Source of the DNA: Pseudomonadota bacterium
GTDB taxonomy: Bacteria; Pseudomonadota; Alphaproteobacteria; Azospirillales; Azospirillaceae
Assembly (NCBI GenBank): GCA_023423695.1
Contig: JAFAFA010000126.1
Span: forward strand, 1-64,000
DNA: 64,000 bases
Direction of reading: 5' to 3'
Under the pieces are notes generated by a model that was not told the origin of the DNA, made no database searches, and saw nothing but the letters and a program-made list of their open reading frames with translations. The first letter of the stretch is position 1, and every line of letters starts with the position of its first letter. Below, piece by piece: positions 27,430-36,609 of this stretch. The position numbers and the translations under genes are program-made.

Positions 27430-28055
27430 TGTTCAGGAGGCGCAGGGGAAGCGGGCGGGAAGCCGGCGCCGTGCAGCATGCCGGCGACCTCGTGGAGCGA
27501 CAGCCCGACGACATTGCTGTAGGAGCCGCCGATCCAGCGTACCAGCGCACCCGCCCGGCCCTGGATGGCATAGCCGCCGGCCTTGCCCTTCCATTCGCCG
27601 GACGCGATGTAGGCATCGGTTTCCGACCGGTCGAGCACCTTGAAGGTGACGTCGGTGCGGACCAGCCGGTCGATCCTGCGGTGGCCCTCTCCGCTTGCGT
27701 CGGGGACCAGCAGGACGATGCCGCCCAGCACCCGGTGCCGCCTGCCGGACAGCAGGGCTAGGCAGCGTCGCGCTTGCTCCTCCCGTTCGGCCTTGGGCAG
27801 GATGCGGCGGCCGCAGGCCACCACGGTGTCGGCGGCGAGAATCCACGAATCGGGATGGCGCGCGGCAACGCACGACGCCTTCTCCGCCGCCAGACGCAGG
27901 GCGTGCTGGGGCGGGAGTTCGTCGCGCAGCGGCGCTTCGTCGAGATCGGCGGGATCGACCGCGTCGGGCACGATGCCGATCTGGCGCAACAGGTCGAGCC
28001 GGCGGGGCGAGGCCGAAGCCAGCACCAGCCGGGGCGCCTTGGACGGGATCGTCAC
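27426..28055 (-). CDS. maf: Maf-family nucleotide pyrophosphatase
   Basis: This 209-residue protein is a Maf/YhdE-type pyrophosphatase that hydrolyses non-canonical or dTTP/UTP-type nucleotides. It has the N-terminal motif LASASPRRLDLLRQIGI, the central AADTVVACGRRILPKA with the catalytic Asp, LLSGRRHRVLGG, and the late GSYSNVVGLSL. The start is GTG at 28055. It lies 25 bases after infA and overlaps the RNase start by four bases, so all are in one operon. The UTP/dTTP versus m7GTP specificity cannot be settled by eye. Confidence 0.95.
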   Translation of the reverse strand: MTIPSKAPRLVLASASPRRLDLLRQIGIVPDAVDPADLDEAPLRDELPPQHALRLAAEKASCVAARHPDSWILAADTVVACGRRILPKAEREEQARRCLALLSGRRHRVLGGIVLLVPDASGEGHRRIDRLVRTDVTFKVLDRSETDAYIASGEWKGKAGGYAIQGRAGALVRWIGGSYSNVVGLSLHEVAGMLHGAGFPPASPAPPEQ

Positions 28056-28080
28056 GGGGAACCGCGATGCAGCAAGGATG

Positions 28081-28299
28081 CTACTTGAACCGGAAGGTGA
28101 TGCGGCCCTTGGTCAGGTCGTACGGCGTCATTTCCACATTGACGCGGTCGCCGGCCAGGACGCGAATCCGGTTCTTACGCATCTTGCCAGAGGTGTGCGC
28201 GAGGACCTCGTGATCGTTGTCGAGCTTCACCCGGAACATCGCGTTCGGAAGCAATTCGACGACGGTCCCGGAAAACTCGATCAGATCTTCCTTTGCCAT
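28081..28299 (-). CDS. infA: Translation initiation factor IF-1
   Basis: This 72-residue protein is a full-length IF-1 with a single S1/OB fold. It reads MAKEDLIEFSGTVVELLPNA, FRVKLDNDHEVLAHTSGKMR, KNRIRVLAGDRVNVEMTPYD and LTKGRITFRFK across its length. It binds the A site of the 30S subunit during initiation. It leads the infA-maf-RNase-yacG operon. The 169-base stretch upstream holds only a GC hairpin near 28411 and no gene. Confidence 0.99.
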   Translation of the reverse strand: MAKEDLIEFSGTVVELLPNAMFRVKLDNDHEVLAHTSGKMRKNRIRVLAGDRVNVEMTPYDLTKGRITFRFK

Positions 28300-28468
28300 A
28301 AGCCCTTATGTCCGTCCTTAAAGTTTCGCGGCAATAACTGACCTTCCAAAGCCGCCGGGTCAAGTGGGATTCCCACCGCCGATGCGTTCGGCCGCAGCCC
28401 CGCCGCGCGGGGCAGCCCCGCGTTGCGGGTCGGACGGCCCTCCGGCACCAGTTCCGCTGGCCCTTCGG

Positions 28469-29623
28469 TCAGACCGACTGATGGGGGTTGAGCGGCGATG
28501 CGCTGCCCTCGTCCAGGCGGCGCGGCCGTTCCAGCGCTTGGCCGATGGCCGCGAACATCTCGCGCTGGTCGATCTCCATGCGCCGTGTCAGGCGGCTCAC
28601 GGTTTCCGCCGCGGTCAGGGCGCGGCCGCTGGACCGGTCGTGAAACAGGTTGTGATTCGCCTTCGCGGCGCTGGGCAGCAGGTCGGCGGCGACGGCGCCG
28701 GGCGTCGATTCGGCGGCGCGAATCAGCTTCGCCGCCCCGCCGGAGCCCAGAACATAGGCCATGCGGCTCTCCGATTCGCTGGCCCGGCGGCCCAGCCGCT
28801 TCTCCAGCGCGTCGCGCCCCTCGGCAAGATAGCGGGCTGCCATGCCGGCCGACAGGTCGACATCGTGGCGCAGGTCCAGGATCTGGCGGCGGATCGCCGG
28901 GTCCTTGACGCTGGACACGCCGTTGCGGACCTGGATGTGCGAGGCGAGGTCGCCCTGCCCATAGGCGGCGCCATGGCGGCGGAACAGGTCGAGCCAGGTG
29001 GAGTCCAGGAACTGGAACGGCCCGGCGGCGGAGCTGCGGCTGTTCTTCGCCGTGCTGTCCAGCCCGCTTTCCTGCGTCGCCTGGGCCAGGATGGCGGTGA
29101 AGCTGTGGCCGGACAGGCCGGCGACCTGCTGCGAGGCGACAAGCACCCGCGCTGCGGTGGGATTGTCGGAAGTCACCGCCTTCACGGCGTCCGCGACCCT
29201 GGCGGAGCTTGGCACCGGGGCGGGAACCGCCGGTTTCAGTCCGGGCAGCGGCGCGCGGGGCGGTCCTGCGGCCGCCGGGCCGGCCTCGGCGGTCAGCAGG
29301 ACGGGTGCCGCGGGCTTGGCGGCGGGCACCGGCACAGTCGTGCCGTCGGTCAGCCGGATGGGTGTCACCGGCTTCGCCGCAGGAAGGGGAATCTGGGTAC
29401 CATCGTCCAGCAGGACCGGGGCCGCCGGCTTGCCCAAGGGCAGGGGCGGCGCTTTCTGGCCATTGGCGAGCCGGCCCACCGGAACGCTCCCGGAACGGCC
29501 TTGCGAGGTCTGGACCAGCGAGTCGCGGAAGGACGGCTCGGCGCCGGCACCATCGGCCGGCGGCGGAAGAATTTCGGGCTTGCGCTCCGGAACGGGGGCG
29601 ACAGGGGGCTGCGCAACCTTCAT
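28469..29623 (-). CDS. Transglycosylase SLT-domain protein with Pro-rich N-terminal region
   Basis: This 384-residue protein has a proline-rich N-terminal half with two copies of a motif like KPAAPVLLDDGTQIPLPAA. The C-terminal half resembles a lytic transglycosylase domain: AILAQATQESGLDSTAKN has the catalytic Glu at about residue 185, followed by SSAAGPFQFLDSTWLDLFR and RMAYVLGSGGAAKLIRA. Such enzymes cleave peptidoglycan to 1,6-anhydromuramyl products. No signal peptide is visible at either possible start (GTG 29632 or ATG 29623), which is odd for a wall enzyme and suggests an unusual export route or a tail/flagellar-type role. It is in the same direction as the upstream hybrid kinase, 112 bases away. 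Confidence 0.78.
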   Translation of the reverse strand: MKVAQPPVAPVPERKPEILPPPADGAGAEPSFRDSLVQTSQGRSGSVPVGRLANGQKAPPLPLGKPAAPVLLDDGTQIPLPAAKPVTPIRLTDGTTVPVPAAKPAAPVLLTAEAGPAAAGPPRAPLPGLKPAVPAPVPSSARVADAVKAVTSDNPTAARVLVASQQVAGLSGHSFTAILAQATQESGLDSTAKNSRSSAAGPFQFLDSTWLDLFRRHGAAYGQGDLASHIQVRNGVSSVKDPAIRRQILDLRHDVDLSAGMAARYLAEGRDALEKRLGRRASESESRMAYVLGSGGAAKLIRAAESTPGAVAADLLPSAAKANHNLFHDRSSGRALTAAETVSRLTRRMEIDQREMFAAIGQALERPRRLDEGSASPLNPHQSV

Positions 29624-29735
29624 GGCATACACTTCGCTGCAGGCCGGCAGAGCCTGCCGGGGTATAAACCCGCCCGGTCGCGCATCGGGAGTGTGAGCGC
29701 GGCCCGGACGGTGCAGGCACTATAACACCGACTCG

Positions 29736-32153
29736 TCAGCTGTGTGCGATCAACTGCGGGCGCTGGGCATCGGGACCGTCCCCATCCCGCCCCTCATCCT
29801 GCCCCTCATCCCGCCCATGGCCGAACTCGCCGCCGCCGGACCTGTCGCCCCTGTCGGTGTGGCCGTCATCGGGGCGGGCCCAGCGGCCGATGGCGGCCAG
29901 AAGCTTCGACTTCTCCAGCGGCTTGGCCAGATGCGCGTTCATGCCGGCCTGCAGGCAGCGCTCGACCTCCACCTGCATCACGCCGGCGGTCAGGGCCAGG
30001 ATCGGGATCCTGCCGACGGGAGCGGGCAGGGCGCGGATGCGCCGGGTGGCCTCCAACCCGTCCATCACCGGCATCTGCACGTCCATCAGCACGATGTCGT
30101 AGATCTGTTCCTGCACGGCGGCGACGGCGGCGGCGCCGTCAACCACGGCGTCGACATGATGCCCGGCCTTGGTCAGCATGGTCACCGCCAGATCGCGGTT
30201 CATCGCCAGATCCTCGGCCAGCAGGATGCGCACGCCGGGGCTTCCCGGTTCGATGCTGGAGACGGCGGTGCTGTCGGGCTGGATCGCGGCGCTGCCGGCG
30301 GGCAGCAGCGGCAGCGAGAACCAGAAGGTGCTGCCGGTGCCCACCCTGCTATCCATGCCGATCTCGCCGCCCATCAACTCCACCAGCCGGCGGCAGATGG
30401 CAAGGCCCAGCCCGGTGCCGCCGCGCCCGCGTTCCAGCTGGGTGAAGCGCTGGAACAGGTCGCGCTGCCGGTCGGCGGCGATGCCGATCCCGGTATCCGT
30501 GACGGTGAAGGTGCAGATGCGGCTGCCGCCCGGCCGGCCCCCGGACCTGCCGCCCCCCAGTCTGCTGCCGTCGTCCTCCACCGCCTTCACCGTCAGCCGG
30601 ACGGACCCGCGGTCGGTGAACTTCACCGCATTGCCCAGCAGGTTCAGCAGGATCTGGCGCAGCCGGTCGGGATCGCCCATGACGAAGCCGCGTGCGGTGG
30701 CGGAGATGGCGGTCTGAATCTCCAGCCCCTTCTGTTCGGCGGCAAGCCGGACGATGGCGACGCAGCGGTCGGCAAGATCGTCCAGCCGGAACGGCACGCT
30801 GACCAGATCGAGCCGCCCGGCCTCCAGCTTCGACAGGTCGAGCACGTCGTTGATGACGGTCAGCAGCGACCGGCCGGCATCGCGCACCTGCGAGGCATAG
30901 CGGCGCTGTTCGGTCGTCAGCGGGGTTTCCAGCAGCATTTCCGCGAAGCCGATCACGCCGTTCATCGGCGTGCGGATCTCGTGGCTCATGGTGGCGAGGA
31001 ATTCCTCCTTGGCGCGGCTGCCGGCCCGCGCCTCCTCCATGGCGGAGCGCAGCTCCTGTTCGCGCTGCTTCAGGCGGCGCGACATGTCGTTGAAGGCGTG
31101 CGAGACGACGCGGAATTCGTGCGGGGCGCGGTCGGCCTCGATCACGGTGCCGCCGCCGCCGTCGCCGATGCGGGTGGCGGCACTTCCCAGCTCCCACACC
31201 CAGCGCAGGACGGAGGCTCGCAGCAGCACCCACAGCGCGATGACGCTGACCAGCCCGGCGACGGCGAGCAGGCCCAGGCTCTGCCACAGGTCGCGCCGGG
31301 CCTCCGCGATGATCGGGGCGGTCGGCATGCCGACGGCGAAGACGGTGTTGGTCTCGGTTGAATGGCGGAAGGCCCACAGCCGGCCGCGGCCGTCGGCGCT
31401 TTCGGAATCGAAGGCGCCGTTGCGTTCGCGCAGCATGCGCTGGATGTGCTGCATCTGGAAGACGTTGCGGTTCAGCCAGCCTTCCGGGTCCGGCTGGCGG
31501 GCCACGATCACGCCGTGACGGTCCAGAACCATGACGCGGGCGTCCGGCTGCTTCAGCACCTTCACCAGATCGGTCAGCCAGGTGAGGTCGACCGCCACGC
31601 CGATCACGCGGACGATCCGTCCATTCTCCATGATCGGGCTGGCGACGATGATCAGCGGCTTCAGCGAGCGCTTGCCGATGATGAAGTCGCTCACCACCCA
31701 GTTTTTCGTGTCGAGGACGCGCTGGAAATACTCGCGTTCCCTGAGCGAGATGCCGGCGCCGGGGCCGGTGGTGTCGCAGATGATGTTGCCGTCGGCGTCG
31801 GTCAGCCAGACGCCGGTGGTCCAGCGGTGCTGGCGCGGCATCGGCGACAGGGTGGCGACGCAGGAATCGGTGTCGGTCGGCGTCGCGTCACGGATCGCCG
31901 GAACCAGCGACAGCACGCCGAGCAGGTTGCGCGCCTCTCCGATCAGGTCGCGCTGGCGCTCCACCCCGTCGTCGGCGAGGTGCAGGGCCAGTTCGCGCGC
32001 CGCATCGATGCGGTCGTCGAGCTGCTGGTCCGCCAGATAGAGCGCGCCCGCCAGCGGCAACGCCAGCGACGCCAGCACGACGCCCATCAGGCGTGCGCGC
32101 AGGCTGCGCGGACTGAAGGCGCGGAGAAGGCGGGGCAGCAGACCGGCGGGCAT
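29736..32153 (-). CDS. Hybrid sensor histidine kinase with Cache-type sensor and receiver
   Basis: This 805-residue inner-membrane kinase begins with a membrane segment (LMGVVLASLALPLAGALYLA). A periplasmic Cache-like sensor follows (WTTGVWLTDADGNIICDTTG, REREYFQRVLDTKNWVVSDF), then a second membrane segment (SLGLLAVAGLVSVIALWVLL) and a HAMP-like linker. The dimerisation box is MSHEIRTPMNGVIG with phospho-acceptor H391. The ATPase domain shows NAVKFT, DTGIGI and GTGLGLAIC. The C-terminal receiver has acceptor D691 in LMDVQMPVMDG. A charged Gly/Asp-rich tail of about 45 residues follows. No dedicated response regulator is adjacent, so the output partner and ligand are unknown. Confidence 0.94.
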   Translation of the reverse strand: MPAGLLPRLLRAFSPRSLRARLMGVVLASLALPLAGALYLADQQLDDRIDAARELALHLADDGVERQRDLIGEARNLLGVLSLVPAIRDATPTDTDSCVATLSPMPRQHRWTTGVWLTDADGNIICDTTGPGAGISLREREYFQRVLDTKNWVVSDFIIGKRSLKPLIIVASPIMENGRIVRVIGVAVDLTWLTDLVKVLKQPDARVMVLDRHGVIVARQPDPEGWLNRNVFQMQHIQRMLRERNGAFDSESADGRGRLWAFRHSTETNTVFAVGMPTAPIIAEARRDLWQSLGLLAVAGLVSVIALWVLLRASVLRWVWELGSAATRIGDGGGGTVIEADRAPHEFRVVSHAFNDMSRRLKQREQELRSAMEEARAGSRAKEEFLATMSHEIRTPMNGVIGFAEMLLETPLTTEQRRYASQVRDAGRSLLTVINDVLDLSKLEAGRLDLVSVPFRLDDLADRCVAIVRLAAEQKGLEIQTAISATARGFVMGDPDRLRQILLNLLGNAVKFTDRGSVRLTVKAVEDDGSRLGGGRSGGRPGGSRICTFTVTDTGIGIAADRQRDLFQRFTQLERGRGGTGLGLAICRRLVELMGGEIGMDSRVGTGSTFWFSLPLLPAGSAAIQPDSTAVSSIEPGSPGVRILLAEDLAMNRDLAVTMLTKAGHHVDAVVDGAAAVAAVQEQIYDIVLMDVQMPVMDGLEATRRIRALPAPVGRIPILALTAGVMQVEVERCLQAGMNAHLAKPLEKSKLLAAIGRWARPDDGHTDRGDRSGGGEFGHGRDEGQDEGRDGDGPDAQRPQLIAHS

Positions 32154-32432
32154 GGATCAGGGGCTCTCCGCGGCAACGGGCGTCGACACACCCGAGCCTA
32201 GGCCGGCACGCAGTGCGTTGCGATGACACAGCTCAATAGCATTGCGCGGGACGCAATGGGAACAGGCCGCAGCGCAAAAAGTTGCAAAATGCCAAAATTA
32301 TTACCGACCATGCCGTGTGTCCGTGCGGCGGCATTTGACGGCCGTCAAGGCCGGCCGGCAGGGCTTCCGGGATGGTTCGCCCACTGCACCGATCATCCTT
32401 GCGCCGATCCCATCCGTCAGGAGCACCGCCCG

Positions 32433-33629
32433 ATGCACACCCACAGCGACTGCGCCATGAGCTCGGCGCGACCGGCCGGCCGAGTTTCCGGCATGGCAAG
32501 ACAGCGGGTCCGACGGATCGTGCTGACCCTGCACCTGACGCTGGGGCTGGTGGTCGGAGGGCTGCTGGCCCTGACCGCGCTGACGGGCAGCCTGCTGGTC
32601 TTCTACGTCGACATCGACCGCATGCTGACGCCGGAACTGGTGGTCCCGGCCGGGCCAAGGGACGCGCGGAAGGACCCGGTGCCGCTCGACCGGGTGGTGG
32701 AGGCGTTGCGCGAGGCCCATCCGCACCGGACAGGCGGCTGGCGGCTCGAGCTTCCCCATGGTCCCGACCATCCGGTCATGGCGCGCTACATGAAGCCGGA
32801 GGAGACGGCGGGCAAGTCCTTCGCCCCCCTGATGGTGGCGGTGAATCCGTACAGCGGGGAGGTGCTGTCCTCCCGCTTCTGGGGCCGGACCGCCATGACC
32901 TGGACCTATGATCTGCATTACCTGCTGCTGGCCGGCGACACCGGCCGGATGGTGCTGGCGGCGGGCGGCATCGCCAGCCTGCTGATCCTGGCCAGCGGGG
33001 TCTACCTGTGGTGGCCGGCCGCCGGGAAATGGGGGCGGGCCCTGCTGCCCCGCATCCGCTCCGGCTTCGTCCGGCAGGTGTTCGACATCCATGTGCTGGC
33101 GGGCGTCTACGGCCTCGTCGTCCTGCTGCCGCTGATCGTCACCGGGGTGGTCATGGAACAGCCGGACTGGGTGAAGCCGATGGTCGAGAGGCTGTCGCCG
33201 CTGACCCCGCCGCCCGCCGTCGCGCCGGCGAAGGCGGGGACGGAGGTGGGGGCGGACGCCGCCCTGGCTGCGGCGCTCGCCCGCTTCCCGCAGGCCGAGC
33301 CGCGCTGGGTCGAGGTGCCGGCGCAGGCGGGAGGCGCCTACCACATCCGCCTCTTCCAGGCCGGCGAGCCCGGATGGCGTTTTCCGAAGACCAGCGTCTG
33401 GGTGGACGGCGGCACCGGCACGATCCTGGACCTGCGCGACCCCACCCGCTGGACCGCCGGCGACGCCTTCTTCGGCTGGCAGCATCCGCTGCACAACGGC
33501 GAGTGCTTCGGCCTGTGCTGCCGCATCCTGGTGGCGGTAGGCGGCCTGCTGCCGGCATTGCTTCTGGTCACCGGCGTGATGCGCTGGCGGCAGAAGAAGC
33601 GGACGCGGCCGGTGGCGGCGCGGCGCTAG
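32433..33629 (+). CDS. PepSY-associated TM helix protein
   Basis: This 398-residue inner-membrane protein has four hydrophobic segments: IVLTLHLTLGLVVGGLLALT, LAAGGIASLLILASGVYLWW, FDIHVLAGVYGLVVLLPLIV, and ILVAVGGLLPALLLVTGVM. Conserved histidine-containing motifs of the PepSY-TM family are present, such as DLHYLLLAG and GWQHPLHNGECFGL. Relatives are often linked to siderophore uptake or ferric reduction, but that role is not shown here. The ATG at 32433 has AGGAG nine bases upstream; the frame is open further upstream without support. It converges with the LMW-PTP gene, overlapping by four bases. Confidence 0.88.
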   Translation: MHTHSDCAMSSARPAGRVSGMARQRVRRIVLTLHLTLGLVVGGLLALTALTGSLLVFYVDIDRMLTPELVVPAGPRDARKDPVPLDRVVEALREAHPHRTGGWRLELPHGPDHPVMARYMKPEETAGKSFAPLMVAVNPYSGEVLSSRFWGRTAMTWTYDLHYLLLAGDTGRMVLAAGGIASLLILASGVYLWWPAAGKWGRALLPRIRSGFVRQVFDIHVLAGVYGLVVLLPLIVTGVVMEQPDWVKPMVERLSPLTPPPAVAPAKAGTEVGADAALAAALARFPQAEPRWVEVPAQAGGAYHIRLFQAGEPGWRFPKTSVWVDGGTGTILDLRDPTRWTAGDAFFGWQHPLHNGECFGLCCRILVAVGGLLPALLLVTGVMRWRQKKRTRPVAARR

Positions 33630-34093
33630 ACGGTCGGCCCGCGGGTCAGCGGAAAGCGCTGCTTGACCTTTGCCATCAACCCGTCGCGGACGGCGCGGTA
33701 GGCTTCCAGCATCGCGTCGCGGGTGCCGTCGACCAGGGTGGGATCGAAGGTGTTCCAGAACTCGACGTCGCAGGCCATGGTGCGCGTCATCTCGATGGCG
33801 CGGTGCTGCGCTTCCGGCGACAGCGAGACGATCAGGTCGAAATTGGTGTCTTCCAGATCCTCGAAGGTGCGGCAGCGGTGCCGGGACAGGTCGATGCCGA
33901 TCTCCTCCATCACCGCGACGGCGAAGGGATCGACCTCGTCGCCTTCGCGGACGCCGACCGAATCCACGTAGACGCGCGTGCCGTGGTAATGGCGCATCAT
34001 CGCCGCCGCCATCGGCGAACGGATCATGTTGTAGGTGCAGGCGAACAAAACGCTCGTCACCGGCAGGGGGGTGAGGACCGGGGTCGCCGCCAT
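33626..34093 (-). CDS. Low-molecular-weight phosphotyrosine phosphatase family protein
   Basis: This 155-residue protein has the LMW-PTP P-loop near its N terminus, VLFACTYNMIRSPMA, with C19-x5-R25 and the following Ser. The general-acid region is FWNTFDPTLVDGTRD. Members remove phosphate from tyrosine or act as arsenate reductases. The context here, next to UPF0262, hisD and hisG, is a conserved alphaproteobacterial neighbourhood, so a housekeeping role is more likely than arsenic resistance. The gene follows UPF0262 by 16 bases on the same strand. Confidence 0.9.
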   Translation of the reverse strand: MAATPVLTPLPVTSVLFACTYNMIRSPMAAAMMRHYHGTRVYVDSVGVREGDEVDPFAVAVMEEIGIDLSRHRCRTFEDLEDTNFDLIVSLSPEAQHRAIEMTRTMACDVEFWNTFDPTLVDGTRDAMLEAYRAVRDGLMAKVKQRFPLTRGPTV

Positions 34094-34109
34094 GGCCGTG
34101 CCCGACCCG

Positions 34110-34595
34110 TCAGCCGCGAATGTGCAGGACGCAGATCAGCGTGAACAGCCGGCGCGCGGTCTGCAGGTCCATCTCCACCTTGCCGGCCAGCCGTTCCCGC
34201 AGCATCTCGGACCCCTCGTTGTGCAGGCCGCGGCGGCCCATGTCGATGGCCTCGATCTGCGAGGGCGTCGACCGCTTGATGGCGGCGTAGTAGCTCTCGC
34301 AGATCAGGAAATAGTCGCGGACAATCGAGCGGAAGCCGGTGATCGGAAGCATCAGCCGGTCGAGCACGCTGTCGTCCTCGCGCCGGATGTCGAAGACCAG
34401 GCGGTTGTCCTCGATCGACAGGTGCAGGTGGTACGGCCCGTCCTCCACGAAGTCACAGGGGCAGAACTCGTTGTCTTCCAGCAGGTCGAAGATGGCGACG
34501 GCGCGCTCATGCTCCACCTCCGGCTTGTGGCGGACGACACTCCGCTCGTCGAGCGTCACATGGGTGATGCGCCGCTTGCTCTTCGCCGTCGTCAC
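34110..34595 (-). CDS. UPF0262 family protein
   Basis: This 161-residue cytoplasmic protein matches UPF0262, which is found almost only in alphaproteobacteria. Typical blocks are RITHVTLDERSVVRHKPEVE, EDGPYHLHLSIEDNRLVFDI, LPITGFRSIVRDYFLICESY and GRRGLHNEGSEMLRERL. The function is unknown. It starts with GTG (34595) preceded by GGAGG. It lies between hisD, 48 bases upstream, and the LMW-PTP gene, in an apparently single operon starting at hisG. Confidence 0.95.
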   Translation of the reverse strand: MTTAKSKRRITHVTLDERSVVRHKPEVEHERAVAIFDLLEDNEFCPCDFVEDGPYHLHLSIEDNRLVFDIRREDDSVLDRLMLPITGFRSIVRDYFLICESYYAAIKRSTPSQIEAIDMGRRGLHNEGSEMLRERLAGKVEMDLQTARRLFTLICVLHIRG

Positions 34596-34643
34596 GCCCC
34601 GCCTCCCTGTTTGCCAGTGGCCGCTTTTTAGTCTTTGCAGGCT

Positions 34644-35948
34644 TTAATCTTTATAGCCGGGCAGCCGCTGGGCGACCGAGCGCGCATGCGCCTCCAGCCC
34701 CTCGGCCATCGCCAGCGTCACCGCGGCCGGGCCGATGGCCTGCAGGCTTTCGGCGTCGCAGGCGACGAAGGTCGTGCGCTTCATGAAGTCCAGCACGTTG
34801 AGGCCGGAGGAGAAGCGGGCGCTGCGCGCCGTCGGCAGCACATGGTTCGGCCCGGCCACATAGTCGCCGATGGCCTCCGGCGTGTAGCGGCCGAGGAAGA
34901 TGGCGCCGGCATTGCGGATCCGGGCCGCCAACGCGTCCGGGTCCTCGACGGCCAGTTCCAGATGCTCCGGCGCCAGACGGTCGACCAGGGTCGGCGAGTC
35001 GGCCAGCAGGTCGCCGACCAGGACGATGGCGCCATGCTCGCGCCAGCTTTCGCCGGCGATGGCCGTGCGCGGCAGAGTTTCCAGATGCTTGTCGACCGCC
35101 GCCGCGACCGCGTCGGCGAAGGCGGCATCGTCGGTGATCAGGATCGACTGCGCCGAGGTGTCGTGTTCGGCCTGCGACAGCAGGTCCATGGCGATCCAGG
35201 CCGGATCGTTCTTCCCATCGGCAACCACCAGGATCTCCGACGGGCCGGCAATGCTGTCGATGCCGACGAGGCCGTAGACCTGCCGCTTGGCGGCGGCGAC
35301 GAAGGCGTTGCCGGGGCCGACTATCTTGTCGACCGGCCGGATCGTCGCCGTCCCGTGGGCCAGCGCCGCGACCGCCTGGGCGCCGCCGATCCGGTAGATC
35401 TCGTCGATGCCGCAGCGCTTGGCGGCGGCCAGCACCAGCGGGTTGATCGCCCCGTCCGGCGTCGGCACCACCATGACGACGCGCTCCACCCCCGCGACCT
35501 TGGCGGGCAGGGCGTTCATCAGCACCGAGGACGGATAGGAGGCGGTGCCGCCCGGCACATAGAGGCCGACGGCGCCGACCGCCGTCCAGCGGGCACCCAG
35601 CCGCACGCCTGCGGCGTCGCGGTAGTCGGTGACCTCCGGGATCTGGCGGCGGTGGAACTCCTCGATCCGCGCGGCGGCGAGATCGAGCGCCTCCAGCGTT
35701 TCCGCCGAGCATTTGGCCGTGGCGGCGTCGATCTCGTCCCGGCCGATGCGCAGGGTGTCGGCGGTCAGGGTCAGGCGGTCCCAGCGGGCGGTGTAGTCGA
35801 TCAGGGCGTCGTCGCCGCGCGTGCGCACCTGATCGATGACGCCGGCGACCAGCGTCTGGACGTCCTCGCTGGCCTCGCGCTTGGCGTGCAGCAGCGCCTC
35901 GAAGCCGGCGGCGAAGTCCGCGTCGCGAATATCAAGCCTGACGGGCAT
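34644..35948 (-). CDS. hisD: Histidinol dehydrogenase
   Basis: This 434-residue zinc enzyme oxidises L-histidinol to L-histidine with two NAD+, the last steps of histidine synthesis. Characteristic motifs are GLYVPGGTASYPSSVLMNA, VVPTPDGAINPLVLAAAKRC, IDSIAGPSEILVVADG, LSQAEHDTSAQSILIT with the metal/catalytic residues, and GPNHVLPTARSARFSSGL. The length is the family norm. The ATG at 35948 has GGAGGCGG just upstream and overlaps the end of hisG by 17 bases, so the two are coupled. Confidence 0.98.
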   Translation of the reverse strand: MPVRLDIRDADFAAGFEALLHAKREASEDVQTLVAGVIDQVRTRGDDALIDYTARWDRLTLTADTLRIGRDEIDAATAKCSAETLEALDLAAARIEEFHRRQIPEVTDYRDAAGVRLGARWTAVGAVGLYVPGGTASYPSSVLMNALPAKVAGVERVVMVVPTPDGAINPLVLAAAKRCGIDEIYRIGGAQAVAALAHGTATIRPVDKIVGPGNAFVAAAKRQVYGLVGIDSIAGPSEILVVADGKNDPAWIAMDLLSQAEHDTSAQSILITDDAAFADAVAAAVDKHLETLPRTAIAGESWREHGAIVLVGDLLADSPTLVDRLAPEHLELAVEDPDALAARIRNAGAIFLGRYTPEAIGDYVAGPNHVLPTARSARFSSGLNVLDFMKRTTFVACDAESLQAIGPAAVTLAMAEGLEAHARSVAQRLPGYKD

Positions 35949-36609
35949 TCACCGCCTCCCGGAACTTGTCGATCCACTGAGAAATCTCGGCCGTCCGCGT
36001 CTTGAAGGCAGCGCGGTTGACGATCAGGCGCGAGGTGACGTCGGCGATGTGCTCCACCTCTACCAGCCCGTTGGCCTTCAGCGTCGAGCCGGTGGAGACC
36101 AGATCGACGATGCGGCGGCACAGGCCCAGCGTCGGCGCCAGCTCCATTGCGCCGTTCAGCTTGACGCATTCGGCCTGGACGCCGCGGGCGGCGAAGTGGC
36201 GCTTGGTCACCTCCGGGTATTTGGTGGCGACGCGCACATGGCTCCAGCGCGACGGATCGTCGCCCTCCATCATCTCCACCGGCTCGGCGACCGACAGGCG
36301 GCAGGCACCGATGCCGAGGTCGAGCGGCGCGTAGATCTCCGGATAGTCGAATTCCATCAGCACGTCGTTGCCCGCCACGCCCAGATGGGCGGCGCCGAAG
36401 GCGACGAAGGTCGCGACGTCGAAGGAGCGGACGCGGATGATGCTGAGGTTCGGCACATTGGTGGCGAAGCGCAGGAGCCGGCTCTTGTCGTCGTCGAAGG
36501 CCGGCTCCGGATGGATGCCGGCATGGGACAGCAGCGGGCGCAGCTCCTTCAGGATGCGGCCCTTGGGCAGGGCCAGCACCAGTTGGTCATCGACCGGTGC
36601 CGTCGGCAT
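35932..36609 (-). CDS. hisG: ATP phosphoribosyltransferase, short form
   Basis: This 225-residue enzyme catalyses the first step of histidine synthesis, joining PRPP and ATP. It shows LVLALPKGRILKELRPLL near the N terminus, GAAHLGVAGNDVLMEFDY, VRVATKYPEVTKRHFAARG and DLVSTGSTLKANGLVEVE. The short form lacks the C-terminal regulatory domain and normally needs a HisZ partner, which is not seen here. The frame stays open to 36741, but the ATG at 36609 gives the usual length and removes an unconserved leader. No strong ribosome-binding site is visible, so this start is less certain than the product. Confidence 0.95.
   Translation of the reverse strand: MPTAPVDDQLVLALPKGRILKELRPLLSHAGIHPEPAFDDDKSRLLRFATNVPNLSIIRVRSFDVATFVAFGAAHLGVAGNDVLMEFDYPEIYAPLDLGIGACRLSVAEPVEMMEGDDPSRWSHVRVATKYPEVTKRHFAARGVQAECVKLNGAMELAPTLGLCRRIVDLVSTGSTLKANGLVEVEHIADVTSRLIVNRAAFKTRTAEISQWIDKFREAVNARQA

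Noticed and set aside
28411..28435. GC hairpin (CGCGGGG/CCCCGCG) upstream of infA considered as a terminator.
   Set aside because: It has a three-base loop and no T tract on either strand.
33626..34093. Arsenate reductase as the main call for the LMW-PTP-like protein.
   Set aside because: The P-loop fits both roles. No arsenic resistance genes are nearby and the housekeeping context favours a phosphatase call.
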